Assembly: GCF_017304635.1 (NCBI RefSeq)
Contig: NZ_JAFKMA010000005.1
Location: 124,001 to 188,000, forward strand
Source: Sphingomonas sp.
GTDB taxonomy: Bacteria > Pseudomonadota > Alphaproteobacteria > Sphingomonadales > Sphingomonadaceae
Direction of reading: 5' to 3'
Length of the DNA: 64,000 nt
Made by a program: the position numbers and the translations under genes. Of this stretch, positions 26,551-36,045 are shown one piece after another. The number at the start of each line of letters is the position of its first letter. The first letter of the stretch is position 1. Below the pieces are notes generated by a model. That model was not told where the DNA came from. It ran no database searches and saw only the letters and a program-made list of their open reading frames with translations.

Positions 26551-29151
26551 CTAGAAATGCAGCTGCGCGCCCCAGCGGAAGCTGTAGCCGTAACGCTCGC
26601 GCTCGACGAGATACTGCTTACTGCCGATATAACGCCGCCACGGCGCGTCGGTCAGGTTGAGCGCCTGGCCGAAGAAGGTCAGCTGCGGCGTCACCTGATA
26701 GCTGACGTTGACGTCGAGTTGGCCGTTGCTGTCGGTATATTGATCGCTCGCCGCGTTCGCGCCGATCGTATCGAGATAGGGCGAGCGGTACGAATAGGCG
26801 ACGCGGACGGCGAGACCGTATTTCTCGTAATAGACCTGCGCCGTACCGACATCGCGCGATTGCAGGAACAGCGGGAAGGGGCCGCTCCGTGGCGTCGTGC
26901 CGAGCAGGGTGCCGTCGCCATGCCCGGTGATGTGCGCAGAGTTGACCGCGACGCCGAGCCCGTCGAGCGGCGCGGGCAGGAAGGTGAAGCGGACCTGCGC
27001 GTTCGCCTCGATCCCCTTCACATAAGCGACGCGTGCGTTGAGCGGCTGGACGACGTCGACCGCGGTGAAGCTTTGCCCGGCGAAGGTGCCGGCGGTGTTG
27101 ACCTGGGTCTGGGTGTAGATCGGATTGTCGATCCGCTTGTAGAACAGCCCGGCCGACAACAGCCCCTGGCCGGGCAGGTAATATTCCGCCGCCGCATCGA
27201 GGTTCAGCGCCTTGTACGGTTTCAGCGCCGGATTGCCGAGCGTCACGGTCGGACGCGGTGTGGTCGTGGTATCGACCGACACGTAGGGCGACAGATCGGG
27301 ATAATTGGGCCGCCCGAGCGACGTCGTGGCGGCTGCGCGCAGCAGGAAGCTGGGCGTGACCTCGAACTTAGCGTTCAGCCCCGGGAACCAATCGGTATAG
27401 TCCTTCGCGCCGAACGCATTGTAGTCCTCGTCCAATGCCGCGGTCGCGGTGATGAGCTTCGCCTTGGTGCGATCGCGCGTATGCTCGACGCGGACGCCCG
27501 GCACGAGCGTCAGCCCGCCGAACTTGAGCGTTGCCATCGCGTAACCGGCCGCGATCGACTCGCGGACGTCGTAATCGTTGGCCAGGCTGTTGTTGCGCGA
27601 GCTCGCCGTATTGACGGTGATCGTGCCCGGATTGGCGGCGAGATAGGCCTGCGCCGCGTCGTATCCGATCCGCACCGGGAAATAATAGGCGCCGTCATAG
27701 AAGCTGGTGTCGCCGAGGTACGACGCGTTCGCCAGCGTGAACGTGCGACCGCTGGTCAGGCCATAGGTCAGATAATCGCGATTGTTGACCTTGTGCCGGT
27801 CGAGATATTTGGCGCCGAGCTTGACGGTCGAACCGTTGCCAAACTCGATCGGGAGCGTCAGGTCGGCGCGCCCCTGCCACAGCGTCTCGACGGCCAGGCG
27901 CGTGTCGTAATTGACGCTGTTGAGCGCATAGGCGCTCTGGTTGTCGGTCGGCTGCACCGTGGGGATGAAGAAATAGGGCGTGCCCGACACGTCGTAATTG
28001 ACGGTCAGCGCGCTGCCGCCGGTGCGGAAATTATATTCGGAGCGGAGCGGATCGCGCTTCTGCGCACGCGTCCAGCCGCCCGACAGATCGAGCGTCGCGC
28101 CGCCATCGCCCAGCCCGAAGCTGCCGCCCCCCTGCACCGACTTGGTGTTGTCGTCCTCGTTGCGCCGCCGCACGCGGACGCTGCCGCGCCCCTTGAAGGT
28201 GCCGGTCGTCGCGGTCTGGTTGGTGAAGGCCGACTGGTTGTCGATGATGAACTGGTCGCGCGTTTCGTTGTCGTCGAACCGCGAGAACGAACCGCGCAGG
28301 AACAGCTTGGTCGTGTCGGTCGGCCGCCAGTCGAGGTTGAGCACCGCGCCCTCGCGCGTGCGCGTCAGGTTGTAGTCGCGCAAGCCCGCACTGTCGGGCA
28401 GGACATAGCTCTGATTGGCACCGGTGCTCGATGCCGGCACGCGCCAGTTGGTCGATCCCTGGAAATTCTCCGATTCGATGGGTCGGCGCGAGTAATTGAG
28501 CGACAGCACCGCGCCGAACTGCTGGCGGTCGCCGAACCGTCCGCCGATCTGGAAATCGCCCTCGTAGGGATGCCCCCCGTTCAGGTGGTACGCGCCATAT
28601 TGCGCCCGCGCGTCGAGGAAGAACGGCTTGGTGCGGTCGAACGCGGTCAACGTGCGGATGTTGACCTCGCCGCCGATCGCGTTGGCGTCCTGGTCGGCGG
28701 TCAGCGACTTGGTGACGATGACCGAGCTAATCATCGCCGACGGGATGTCGTCGAGCTTGACCTGGCGACCATCGGGCTCCGGCGCGGGCAGGGTGAGACC
28801 GTTGAGGACGACGTTGACTAGGTTGGGATTGACGCCGCGGATGATGACGTAGCGCCCCTCACCCTGGTCGTTGGCGACCGACAGGCCGGGCAGGCGGCGC
28901 ACGGCCTCCGCGACGTTCTGGTCGGGCAATTTGCCGACGTCGTTGGCGAACAGCGCTTCGGTGAAATTGTCGGCCTGGCGCTTGGCATCGATCGCCTTCT
29001 TCTCGCCCTGGCGCGTGCCGGTGACGACGATGTCGGCGGCCTGCGACGGCGTGTCGGCATCGACCGCCACCGACTGGTCCTGCGCGACCGCCGCCGGCGA
29101 CCACGACACGACGAACGCTGCGCCTGCGCACAGCATGGATTTGGCAAACAT
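26551..29151 (-). CDS. TonB-dependent receptor (Xanthomonas/Caulobacter type)
   Basis: Outer-membrane transporter of 866 aa: signal peptide ending AVAQ, plug with DIVVTGTRQ, VAEAVRRLPGLSV, YVIIRGVNPNLVNVVLNGL and GGEVNIRT, then a barrel ending in GAQLHF with terminal Phe. It belongs to the TonB-Xanth-Caul subfamily, whose members import carbohydrates and other organics. Pairing with an acid phosphatase suggests uptake of an organic phosphate ester such as phytate, or of its products; this is inference. Ends in TAG. Confidence 0.92.
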   Translation of the reverse strand: MFAKSMLCAGAAFVVSWSPAAVAQDQSVAVDADTPSQAADIVVTGTRQGEKKAIDAKRQADNFTEALFANDVGKLPDQNVAEAVRRLPGLSVANDQGEGRYVIIRGVNPNLVNVVLNGLTLPAPEPDGRQVKLDDIPSAMISSVIVTKSLTADQDANAIGGEVNIRTLTAFDRTKPFFLDARAQYGAYHLNGGHPYEGDFQIGGRFGDRQQFGAVLSLNYSRRPIESENFQGSTNWRVPASSTGANQSYVLPDSAGLRDYNLTRTREGAVLNLDWRPTDTTKLFLRGSFSRFDDNETRDQFIIDNQSAFTNQTATTGTFKGRGSVRVRRRNEDDNTKSVQGGGSFGLGDGGATLDLSGGWTRAQKRDPLRSEYNFRTGGSALTVNYDVSGTPYFFIPTVQPTDNQSAYALNSVNYDTRLAVETLWQGRADLTLPIEFGNGSTVKLGAKYLDRHKVNNRDYLTYGLTSGRTFTLANASYLGDTSFYDGAYYFPVRIGYDAAQAYLAANPGTITVNTASSRNNSLANDYDVRESIAAGYAMATLKFGGLTLVPGVRVEHTRDRTKAKLITATAALDEDYNAFGAKDYTDWFPGLNAKFEVTPSFLLRAAATTSLGRPNYPDLSPYVSVDTTTTPRPTVTLGNPALKPYKALNLDAAAEYYLPGQGLLSAGLFYKRIDNPIYTQTQVNTAGTFAGQSFTAVDVVQPLNARVAYVKGIEANAQVRFTFLPAPLDGLGVAVNSAHITGHGDGTLLGTTPRSGPFPLFLQSRDVGTAQVYYEKYGLAVRVAYSYRSPYLDTIGANAASDQYTDSNGQLDVNVSYQVTPQLTFFGQALNLTDAPWRRYIGSKQYLVERERYGYSFRWGAQLHF

Positions 29152-29218
29152 TGATTTTCCCCCAATCTTGTTTTGGGGTCGCGCTAGGTCGGTTCGGCGA
29201 CTCTGCGGTTACGAACCG

Positions 29219-29236
29219 ATGACGAAGTCATGACGT
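29219..29236 (-). promoter_or_regulatory. Pho-box-like direct repeat upstream of the TonB receptor
   Basis: Read on the minus strand: ACGTCAT-GACT-TCGTCAT, two GTCAT cores with an 11-bp period, resembling CTGTCATNNNNCTGTCAT. It is 68 bp from the receptor start codon, almost the same distance as the site before the PEP-CTERM gene. Confidence 0.5.
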
Positions 29237-29323
29237 CAGCGCCCGAATAGCTGGCGAGCTTTTGACGTTGATTCTGCCGCTATAACTGTCAGTCTCGCTG
29301 GCATTCCACGGGGGGAGGATATC

Positions 29324-31363
29324 ATGCGTCGACTGGTGCTGGCCGCGTTGCTCGTTTCGTCCGTCGCTGCGATCGGCGCGGCATCGACGCCGAAGGAACA
29401 GCTGATGGCGCCGCCCGCCGGAGCGCGGCACTATATGATCAGTTCGATCGCCGGGAAGCATGGCGATATCTGGCAGTGGAAATTGCCCGACGGGCGCGTC
29501 GCCTATCGCATGTCGATGTCGTTGCGGGGCTGGGTCACCGAAACGGACGAGGTGCTGACGCTGGGCGACGACCAGCGACCGACCGCGATCGCGATCCGCG
29601 GCTTCACCGATTCCGGTGACGCGACCGAGAATTTTGCCGCCGACGGCAAGGGCGGCGCCACGTGGAAGACGTCGGTCGATGCCGGGTCGGCGCCGTTCGC
29701 CGGCAAACGCTACAACACCTATGGCGGGCCGTGGCTGGCGAGCGAGCTCGATATCGACGCCTTGGTCAAGGCGGGCGACAAGGGCATCGATCTGCTGCCG
29801 ACGGGACATGCCAGCATCGATATCGGCCAGCCGGTCGAGATCGATGGTCCGCGCGGCAAGACCATAGTGAAGCTGGCCTTCGTCCGCGGACTGGGTTTTT
29901 CCCCGAACCCGGTCTGGCTCGACGGCGACAACCGGTTCTTCGGCAATGCCGGGACGATCTCGCTCTTGCCGGAAGGGTATGAGGCGGCCGGTCCGAAGCT
30001 GAAGGACATTCAGGACAAGGCGACGGCCGCGATGGTCCGCGATATCGCGCATCGCTTCCTGTCCAAGGCCAACCGCGCGCCGACGCTGGTCGATCACGTG
30101 CTGGTGTTCGATTCGGTCGCGGGCCGCTATCTGCCGGACCGCGCGGTCTTGATCGCCGATGGCAAGGTCGTTGCCGTCGGCGCCGCCGGATCGGTCAAAG
30201 CGCCGGCCGGGGCCACCGTCATCGACGGTCGCGGAAAGACACTGTTGCCCGGACTGTGGGACTCGCACCAGCATGTCGGCGACGACTGGAACCTGCTCCA
30301 GAACGTTGCGACCGGCATGACCAACTATCGCAGCCCCGGCTCGCTGATCGAGGATGCGCTGAGCATCTACAAGCGGCGGGCGGCGGGCGACCTGCTGGCA
30401 CCCGACGGCAAGATCTCGGTCATCATCGATCGCAAGGATCCGCTGGCGGCGCAGGGAGCGCTCACCGTCTCCTCGGCGGACGAGGCGGTCGCCGCCGTCC
30501 GCAAGATCAAGGCGGCGGGCCTGTGGGGCGCCAAATTCTACACGTCGATGAATCCCGCCTGGATCGCGCCCGCCGCCGCCGAGGCACACCGGCTGGGACT
30601 GCATGTCCACGGCCATGTCCCCGCCGGGATGCGCCCGCTCGACGCCGTACGTGCCGGCTATGACGAAGTGACGCATATCAACTTCATCATGATGCAGGCG
30701 ATGCCGCAATCGGTGGTCGACAAAGCCAACACCGCCGCGCGGCTCGAGGGGCCGGCCCAATACGGGAAGGACGTCGACCTCGACTCCCCGGCGATGAAAG
30801 CGTTCTACGCGGAACTGGCGAAGCGCGGCACGATCATCGATCCGACCCTGACAGTGTGGGAGCCGCTGATGACGTCGGATGGCTCGTCGCTGTCGCCAGA
30901 ATATGCGCCGTTCGCCGATGTCGCGCCGCCGGCCGTCGTGCGCGGCTGGAAGATCAGCGGCTATCCGTTGTTCGGCAACCTGACCCGCGACGATTTCCGC
31001 AAGAGCTTCGCCAAGATGGTCGGGCTGGTCGGCAAGCTTCACGACGCGGGCGTGCGGATCGTCGCGGGGACCGACGGCTACGGTCTGGAACTGGTCCGCG
31101 AACTGGAATTGTATCAGGAAGCTGGCCTCACCAATGCGGAGGCGTTGCAGACCGCGACCATCGTGCCCGCGCGCATGACCGGCATGGCGGACCGCGTCGG
31201 ATCGATCGCCGCCGGCAAGACGGCCGACATCATCCTGGTCGACGGCGACGTGTCGCAGCGGATCGGCGATTTGCGGCATGTCGAGACGGTGTTCCTCGAC
31301 GGCTATCGTCTCGATGGCAAGGCACTGCGCGAGGCGAGCGGATTGAGCGGCATGCCGCGGTAG
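29324..31363 (+). CDS. Secreted amidohydrolase-family protein
   Basis: Exported protein of 679 aa. A signal peptide (1-20) and an N-terminal domain of about 230 residues precede an imidazolonepropionase-like metal-dependent hydrolase. Metal-site motifs: DSHQHVG (first HxH), AKFYTS (catalytic Lys), HVHGHVP, THINF and GTDGYG; the domain ends with the usual small beta sandwich (GSIAAGKTADIILVDGD). Relatives cleave amide bonds of peptides or drugs; substrate unknown. It is divergent from the TonB receptor. Ends in TAG. Confidence 0.88.
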   Translation: MRRLVLAALLVSSVAAIGAASTPKEQLMAPPAGARHYMISSIAGKHGDIWQWKLPDGRVAYRMSMSLRGWVTETDEVLTLGDDQRPTAIAIRGFTDSGDATENFAADGKGGATWKTSVDAGSAPFAGKRYNTYGGPWLASELDIDALVKAGDKGIDLLPTGHASIDIGQPVEIDGPRGKTIVKLAFVRGLGFSPNPVWLDGDNRFFGNAGTISLLPEGYEAAGPKLKDIQDKATAAMVRDIAHRFLSKANRAPTLVDHVLVFDSVAGRYLPDRAVLIADGKVVAVGAAGSVKAPAGATVIDGRGKTLLPGLWDSHQHVGDDWNLLQNVATGMTNYRSPGSLIEDALSIYKRRAAGDLLAPDGKISVIIDRKDPLAAQGALTVSSADEAVAAVRKIKAAGLWGAKFYTSMNPAWIAPAAAEAHRLGLHVHGHVPAGMRPLDAVRAGYDEVTHINFIMMQAMPQSVVDKANTAARLEGPAQYGKDVDLDSPAMKAFYAELAKRGTIIDPTLTVWEPLMTSDGSSLSPEYAPFADVAPPAVVRGWKISGYPLFGNLTRDDFRKSFAKMVGLVGKLHDAGVRIVAGTDGYGLELVRELELYQEAGLTNAEALQTATIVPARMTGMADRVGSIAAGKTADIILVDGDVSQRIGDLRHVETVFLDGYRLDGKALREASGLSGMPR

Positions 31364-31454
31364 GAGGTAACTCCTTCTACCTCCATCGCTGGCAACGGTC
31401 TCGTTTGCCTGACATGATGCCCACCGGTTGGTGGTCTCGAAAGGGCGTGGGGCG

Positions 31455-31917
31455 TTGCACACTCCGGATGGATGGCGGTCGGACGGGCAGGCGCATACGC
31501 GGCTGCGCCGGCTCAACATCAATCTGATGTATGCGCTGGACGCGTTGCTACATTCGCCGTCGCTGACCGCGGCGGCGCATTCGATCGCGATCAGCTAGCC
31601 GGCGATGAGCGTCAAGCTGCGACAATTGCGCGATCATTTCCGGGACGAACTGGTCGTCTATGGCGAGCGGCGACAGCTGACCGCGCTCGGCGAGGCGTTG
31701 CAACATCGTATCGGGCGGCTGCTCCGCGAAGTCGACGATACGTTCAACCTCACCCTGCATTTCGATCCGTCGACCGCCTCGCAGACCATCACGCTGACTG
31801 CGCCCGAGGCGATGGAAATGATGTTCGTCAGCCGGTTGATCCCGCAGATTCGGGCAACGGCCCCGGGCCTGCGGATCAGGATGGTGCCGTTCGCGCCTGG
31901 TATCACGCCGTGCTGAC
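31455..31917 (+). pseudogene. LysR-family regulator remnant
   Basis: The frame starting at a TTG at 31455 gives a LysR N terminus (RLRRLNINLMYALDALL, then SPSLTAAAHSIAIS) but hits TAG at 31597-31599, where LysR helix-turn-helix regions have Gln (ISQPAMS). It resumes with PAMSVKLRQLRDHFRDELVV and the start of the effector domain, then ends near 31917 after about 150 residues instead of 300. It is nonsense-mutated and truncated, joined to a peptidase remnant. Confidence 0.75.
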
Positions 31918-32143
31918 CAGCATGTCGGGCCATTATCGGACCGGAACACCGCTGCCGCCAGACGTGTTCGAGAAGCTCATCGCCGCTCGCCGGTTTCACT
32001 CCGCACTAATGGTCGTGCGTCAGGTTACGTCTCGGGTTATTACAGCTACCTCTGGGCGGAAGTGCTGGCCGCCGACAGCTTCCGCGCGTTTCGTGGTCGC
32101 GATGCCGGGATCGAGGCGCTATTGATCCGGCGGGGTCTGGCGT
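31905..32143 (+). pseudogene. M3-family oligopeptidase C-terminal remnant
   Basis: Two pieces in different frames match the C-terminal part of M3 peptidases (Dcp/OpdA type). [20 protein letters not shown] corresponds to the HYxTGxPMPxxLxxKIxxAR stretch; then, after a deletion, [20 protein letters not shown] is fused directly to [18 protein letters not shown], the natural C terminus. The catalytic HExxH part is absent. This is a multi-deletion scar just after the LysR remnant. Confidence 0.65.
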
Positions 32144-33245
32144 GACGATATGTGAGCATGGGGTCGACGAGATGATGACGGGGCAGGGAGACGTGGCGCG
32201 CCGCGCATGGTGCGACGAGGCGGTTCGGCGGATCGAGGCGGATTTCAACCGGTCGGCGGACACGCATCTGATCCACCTGCCGCTGTCGCGGTATCCGGGG
32301 ATCGATCTGTATCTGAAGGATGAGAGTAGCCATCCGACCGGTAGCCTGAAGCACCGTCTCGCGCGGTCGCTGTTCCTCTATGCGCTATGCAACGCCTGGA
32401 TCGGTCCTGACACGACGGTGATCGAGGCGTCGTCGGGATCGACCGCGGTCAGCGAAGCCTATTTCGCACGGATGTTGGGCCTGCGCTTCATCGCGGTCGT
32501 GCCGGCGGCGACCGCCGCCCCCAAGCTCGACGCCATCCGTTTCCATGGCGGCGAGATCCACACCGTCGACGATCCGCGTACCGTTTACGACGTCGCGCAT
32601 CGGCTGGCGGCGGAGACGGGCGGGCATTATCTCGACCAGTTCACCTATGCCGAACGCGCGACCGACTGGCGCGGCAACAACAACATCGCCGAGAGCATCT
32701 TCGCCCAGATGGCGGAGGAGCGCTATTCGATCCCGAACTGGATCGTGTGCGGGGCGGGGACCGGTGGCACGTCGGCGACGATCGGGCGCTTCCTGCGCTA
32801 TCGCCGGTATGCGACGAAGCTGTGCGTCGCCGATCCCGAACAGTCGGTGTTCCACCGCCACTTCGCCGACCGCAGCGCGACGATGCTGCCGGAGGGCTGT
32901 GGCAGTTGCATCGAAGGCATCGGCCGGCCGCGCGTCGAACCGAGCTTCGTGCCGAGCGTGATCGACCGTATGATCGCCGTCGCCGACGCCGACAGCATCG
33001 GCGCGATGCGGGCGCTGTCGGACCGGCTGGGACGCACCGTCGGCGGCTCGACCGGCACCAACCTGTGGGCCTGCCTGCGGATCGTCGAGGAAATGGCCGC
33101 GGCCGGCCAGTCGGGCAGCATCGTCACCCTGCTCTGCGACGGCGGCGACCGCTATGCCTGCACCTATTATCGCGACGACTGGCTGGCCGAAAAAGGGATC
33201 GAATGGGGCGAGGCGAGGAACCGGGTGTCGGTCGGTATTGCATAA
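32142..33245 (+). CDS. PLP-dependent cysteine synthase-family enzyme (Cds1-like)
   Basis: Fold-type II PLP enzyme of 367 aa. The PLP lysine is in [14 protein letters not shown], the substrate loop in [13 protein letters not shown], and the phosphate-binding glycine loop in [14 protein letters not shown]. The C-terminal [10 protein letters not shown] and the length match the L-cysteine desulfhydrase Cds1 group rather than CysK. Predicted to release sulfide from cysteine. Start GTG at 32142; an ATG at 32172 is an alternative. It is intact although it directly follows two gene remnants. Confidence 0.82.
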   Translation: MTICEHGVDEMMTGQGDVARRAWCDEAVRRIEADFNRSADTHLIHLPLSRYPGIDLYLKDESSHPTGSLKHRLARSLFLYALCNAWIGPDTTVIEASSGSTAVSEAYFARMLGLRFIAVVPAATAAPKLDAIRFHGGEIHTVDDPRTVYDVAHRLAAETGGHYLDQFTYAERATDWRGNNNIAESIFAQMAEERYSIPNWIVCGAGTGGTSATIGRFLRYRRYATKLCVADPEQSVFHRHFADRSATMLPEGCGSCIEGIGRPRVEPSFVPSVIDRMIAVADADSIGAMRALSDRLGRTVGGSTGTNLWACLRIVEEMAAAGQSGSIVTLLCDGGDRYACTYYRDDWLAEKGIEWGEARNRVSVGIA

Positions 33246-33398
33246 AGTAACTGCGCACGTTGAGCCATTCCGATCTGAGCTGTGTCGTCGACAAGCATTA
33301 ATCCGGGCGCCGGGGCCGTATCGAAAGGTGAGCGGATCGCCAATACGCGGACGACACAAGTCGATGTACAAGCCTGCACTCCGATAGCGCATTTGATT

Positions 33399-33630
33399 TC
33401 ATATCGATCGCATGAAGTCGTTGCGGAACGCGTTGGTGGTGCTCGGGGTTTGCTGGCGGTGGGCGATCGAGTCGGTGTAGGTGGTGTCCTCGGTGCCGTT
33501 GTTGCCGACATAGCCGAGCTGCTTGCCGTTGAACCGGTACCAGATCTCGTGCGGGTTGCCGGCGCTCGACCCCCAAGCTGTCGTCGCGGCGGATCGTTTG
33601 GCCGAGCGTCACCGTGATATCGCGCAGGCA
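33399..33630 (-). pseudogene. Orphan RHS core fragment
   Basis: Encodes ITVTLGQTIRRDDS, then after a shift in a run of five G, AGNPHEIWYRFNGKQLGYVG and a short tail ending at a TGA (33399). It parallels the RHS core at 36046-36640 (GDPHEVWYRFNGRQVGYTG). It begins directly after the immunity gene, as in RHS loci where displaced toxin modules sit behind the active one; here the toxin tip is lost. Confidence 0.65.
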
Positions 33631-33634
33631 GAAA

Positions 33635-34030
33635 TCAGACTTCGCCAAGGAGCTCCTTTATTCGGCCTACATTCAAATTATACTTTTCGCCGGCATGCAA
33701 TAGCGCAATAAGTGTTGCCCTGCGATAGACTGTAGTCATCTCTTCTTCAGTTGCATCTAGAAAATGACGTGTATCAACTTCTATAGCGATTGGAAGGTCA
33801 CCATGCTTAACATTAATTTTCTCATAATGAGGCGTATTCTCATCAACTAATCCGTAGCGAATTAGCAAGCCAACCCACTTAAAAGGCGCACCATTTAAAT
33901 ATCCTGATTCAATCATTTCTCTCTCAATTTCATCTCGAGCTCGATTGGCAGCTGACCCATTTTTCTTTGCTGGAATTCTCGCCGTCGTCATTGCGACACC
34001 GCCAATTACTAATTTGCGATTGTGCGCCAC
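33635..34030 (-). CDS. Immunity protein for the adjacent RHS toxin (Imm39-like)
   Basis: Protein of 131 aa, clearly richer in A and T than its surroundings, immediately downstream (9 bp) of the toxin gene, the standard place for the cognate immunity gene. The stretch GAPFKWVGLLIRYGL, then YEKINVKHGDLPIAIEVD, resembles from memory the Imm39 family of polymorphic-toxin immunity proteins. It has no signal peptide or membrane segment, so it would act in the cytoplasm. Confidence 0.7.
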   Translation of the reverse strand: MAHNRKLVIGGVAMTTARIPAKKNGSAANRARDEIEREMIESGYLNGAPFKWVGLLIRYGLVDENTPHYEKINVKHGDLPIAIEVDTRHFLDATEEEMTTVYRRATLIALLHAGEKYNLNVGRIKELLGEV

Positions 34031-34039
34031 ACCTCACTC

Positions 34040-35998
34040 CTAACGATCTAACAGATTACCTGGCGGTCGTTTACCGAACAGGCGCTCATATGTTCGGATA
34101 ACGCGGGTTTCGTACGCGCGCGCATCCGCTTTCCCGCCAAAGTTCTTTATGATCTCAGATGTATAGAACTCACCGGTTTCTCGTGTCAGTCGGCGCGCCT
34201 GTTGCTCAGCCCGGATCGACGCCCCGTCGGCTACCCTCACACCTTGAGCGCTCTCACCTACCTTGTAAAGCGAGCCATCGGCACGGCGGATCACATAAAC
34301 ATGGGTATCGCCGACATATTGAAGTGAGTTTTTATGAACCGCCTTAGCTGCACCCACCTCTTCCACGATCGTGGAACCAATATGCGCGTCGCGGACGAGT
34401 GTGCCGAGAACCGGTGCGGCAGCCAAAACATCTGCAAAGCCCGGCCGCTCGCCGTTAACCAAGACACGATATCCGACATCAGCGGCAGCGACCGGTGTAA
34501 GCGCCCCTTTTGCGATCTCCAGTTCAAGCTTTCCAAGCCCTGCAAAGGCGTCGCGAACGCCCTTGTCGCCGGGGATTTGCGCTTGCGTCACATAATCGGC
34601 GACGCGATCCCGCAACAACGCCAGATTCGCGTTTTCCGGAAATAGCCGGGCGGCGTCATTGAGCGGACCCAACACATATCTCTGTAGGTGCCAGTAGTCC
34701 GAGCTGACGATCATGCGATCGGCGTAATCGCTCGTAATGTCGGAATTGCCGATATAGCGGTTCTGGATGAGCCAGTCGGCAAGTTCCTTGGGATTCTTTC
34801 CATATTGCTGATAGGTTTTCCAATAAGGATCACCACCCGATTGCATGTCAGGAATGCTGCCCGTACCGAGCAACATGACCGGCTGAGAAGTCCCGCCCGC
34901 AATGCCTTGCCCAGCCGCCGCAAGCCGGGCTTCACTCGCTGCGATCCGTTCCACCATCGGTCGTTGTAAACTTGCCTCAAGACCGCTGCGAGCTAAGCTA
35001 TTGGCCAAGTCCTCGCCGAATGGAGAACTTGGCGGCAGCACGGAAAAGCCGGTTGCCGTATTGCCGACGATCAAGTGGCCATTGGCGTCGACGGTAAATA
35101 GCGGGTCTATAGCATCGCCGGTGGCTGTTGTCGCCTGTGCTTGGCTGTTGCTAGCGGCGCCCCGGCCGTTCGGCCTGTCCGTCTGGAGGTTGGCGATGGC
35201 GTCGCCGATGGTCTGGGCGATCACGTCGGGGAGGGCGGCGACGATGTTGTCGCCGAAGTCGTTACCGTTGACGAGGCTGCGAGTGGCGGCATTGGCGATG
35301 AGCCGGGCGCCGCCCGTCGCCACCGCCCCGCCGACCGGGCCGAGCGCACCCAGCTTGCTGCCCAGTGACCGTCCAAGGCCCGCGCTGACCCCGGCGGCGG
35401 CGACTCCGGCCCAGTCAAACTTGTCCTGGAGCCCGGTCGCGACGCTAACCCCCTGGGTCAACACGTTGGCGGCGACTCCGCGCACTACGTCGCCGAGCAA
35501 CTGGCTACCCAGAACGGCGCCCTGGCCGAACACCGCGCCAGCGCCTGCGGTCGCCAGCGTGGCGATGCCGGCAACCGCCACCGCCTTGAAGCTAAACTTG
35601 TCCTGAATGCCGGTCAGGATGCCAAATCCTTGGCTGACTGCACTGCCGAGCATCGCCGCTGGCGCTAGCCCGATGAAGGGTGCCGTCACCGCGATCACGA
35701 CAAGCGATATGACCGCCTGCAATATCTGCCCGAGTATCCCGCAGCCTTTTTTCCTGGCGGCGGCTTGTGGTGCGGGGGTGGTGGGGGAGGTATCGCCATA
35801 GGCGTCGGCGGGGTTGTAGGGGTTGAACGTGGCGGCGTTGTTGCCGGCCCTGGTGATGCCGGCGGGGACCGTGAGGGTCTGGCCGGCGGCGAGGGCGGTG
35901 TCGGCGCCGAGCCCGTTGGCCTGGGCGAGCTTGTACCACAGGCTGGCATCGCCCCACAGCTGGGCGGCGATCGACGCGAGGCTGTCGCCGGCGCGCAC
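34040..35998 (-). CDS. RHS-associated polymorphic toxin: LysM linker, pretoxin region, GIY-YIG-like tip
   Basis: Open frame of 652 aa. Residues 1-47 are a LysM domain (VRAGDSLASIAAQLWGD). A Gly/Ala-rich hydrophobic region (about 85-240) may aid translocation, followed by a pretoxin region. The last ~90 residues look like a GIY-YIG (URI) nuclease: VYVIRRADGSLYKVGES, RAEQQARRL, and ARAYETRVIRTYERLFGKRPPGN with the expected Glu. The tip and pretoxin DNA is AT-richer than the core. The frame is open to about 36085 but is out of register with the upstream RHS core, so it may be silent or part of a broken effector. Confidence 0.72.
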   Translation of the reverse strand: MRAGDSLASIAAQLWGDASLWYKLAQANGLGADTALAAGQTLTVPAGITRAGNNAATFNPYNPADAYGDTSPTTPAPQAAARKKGCGILGQILQAVISLVVIAVTAPFIGLAPAAMLGSAVSQGFGILTGIQDKFSFKAVAVAGIATLATAGAGAVFGQGAVLGSQLLGDVVRGVAANVLTQGVSVATGLQDKFDWAGVAAAGVSAGLGRSLGSKLGALGPVGGAVATGGARLIANAATRSLVNGNDFGDNIVAALPDVIAQTIGDAIANLQTDRPNGRGAASNSQAQATTATGDAIDPLFTVDANGHLIVGNTATGFSVLPPSSPFGEDLANSLARSGLEASLQRPMVERIAASEARLAAAGQGIAGGTSQPVMLLGTGSIPDMQSGGDPYWKTYQQYGKNPKELADWLIQNRYIGNSDITSDYADRMIVSSDYWHLQRYVLGPLNDAARLFPENANLALLRDRVADYVTQAQIPGDKGVRDAFAGLGKLELEIAKGALTPVAAADVGYRVLVNGERPGFADVLAAAPVLGTLVRDAHIGSTIVEEVGAAKAVHKNSLQYVGDTHVYVIRRADGSLYKVGESAQGVRVADGASIRAEQQARRLTRETGEFYTSEIIKNFGGKADARAYETRVIRTYERLFGKRPPGNLLDR

Positions 35999-36045
35999 CG
36001 TGTAGCTGCCCCCGCTCGATCCCTGGCGCCAGGTGTTGATCGGGG

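Noticed and set aside
26326..28821. An 830-codon plus-strand frame opposite the TonB receptor.
   Set aside because: Antisense shadow of the receptor with no ribosome site or motif. The same holds for long frames opposite the ABC genes (20193-22331) and the amidohydrolase (29228-31522).
31363..31384. Hairpin GGAGGTA/TACCTCC after the amidohydrolase as a terminator.
   Set aside because: Only a 7-bp stem without a T tract, and it starts inside the stop codon; too weak to call.
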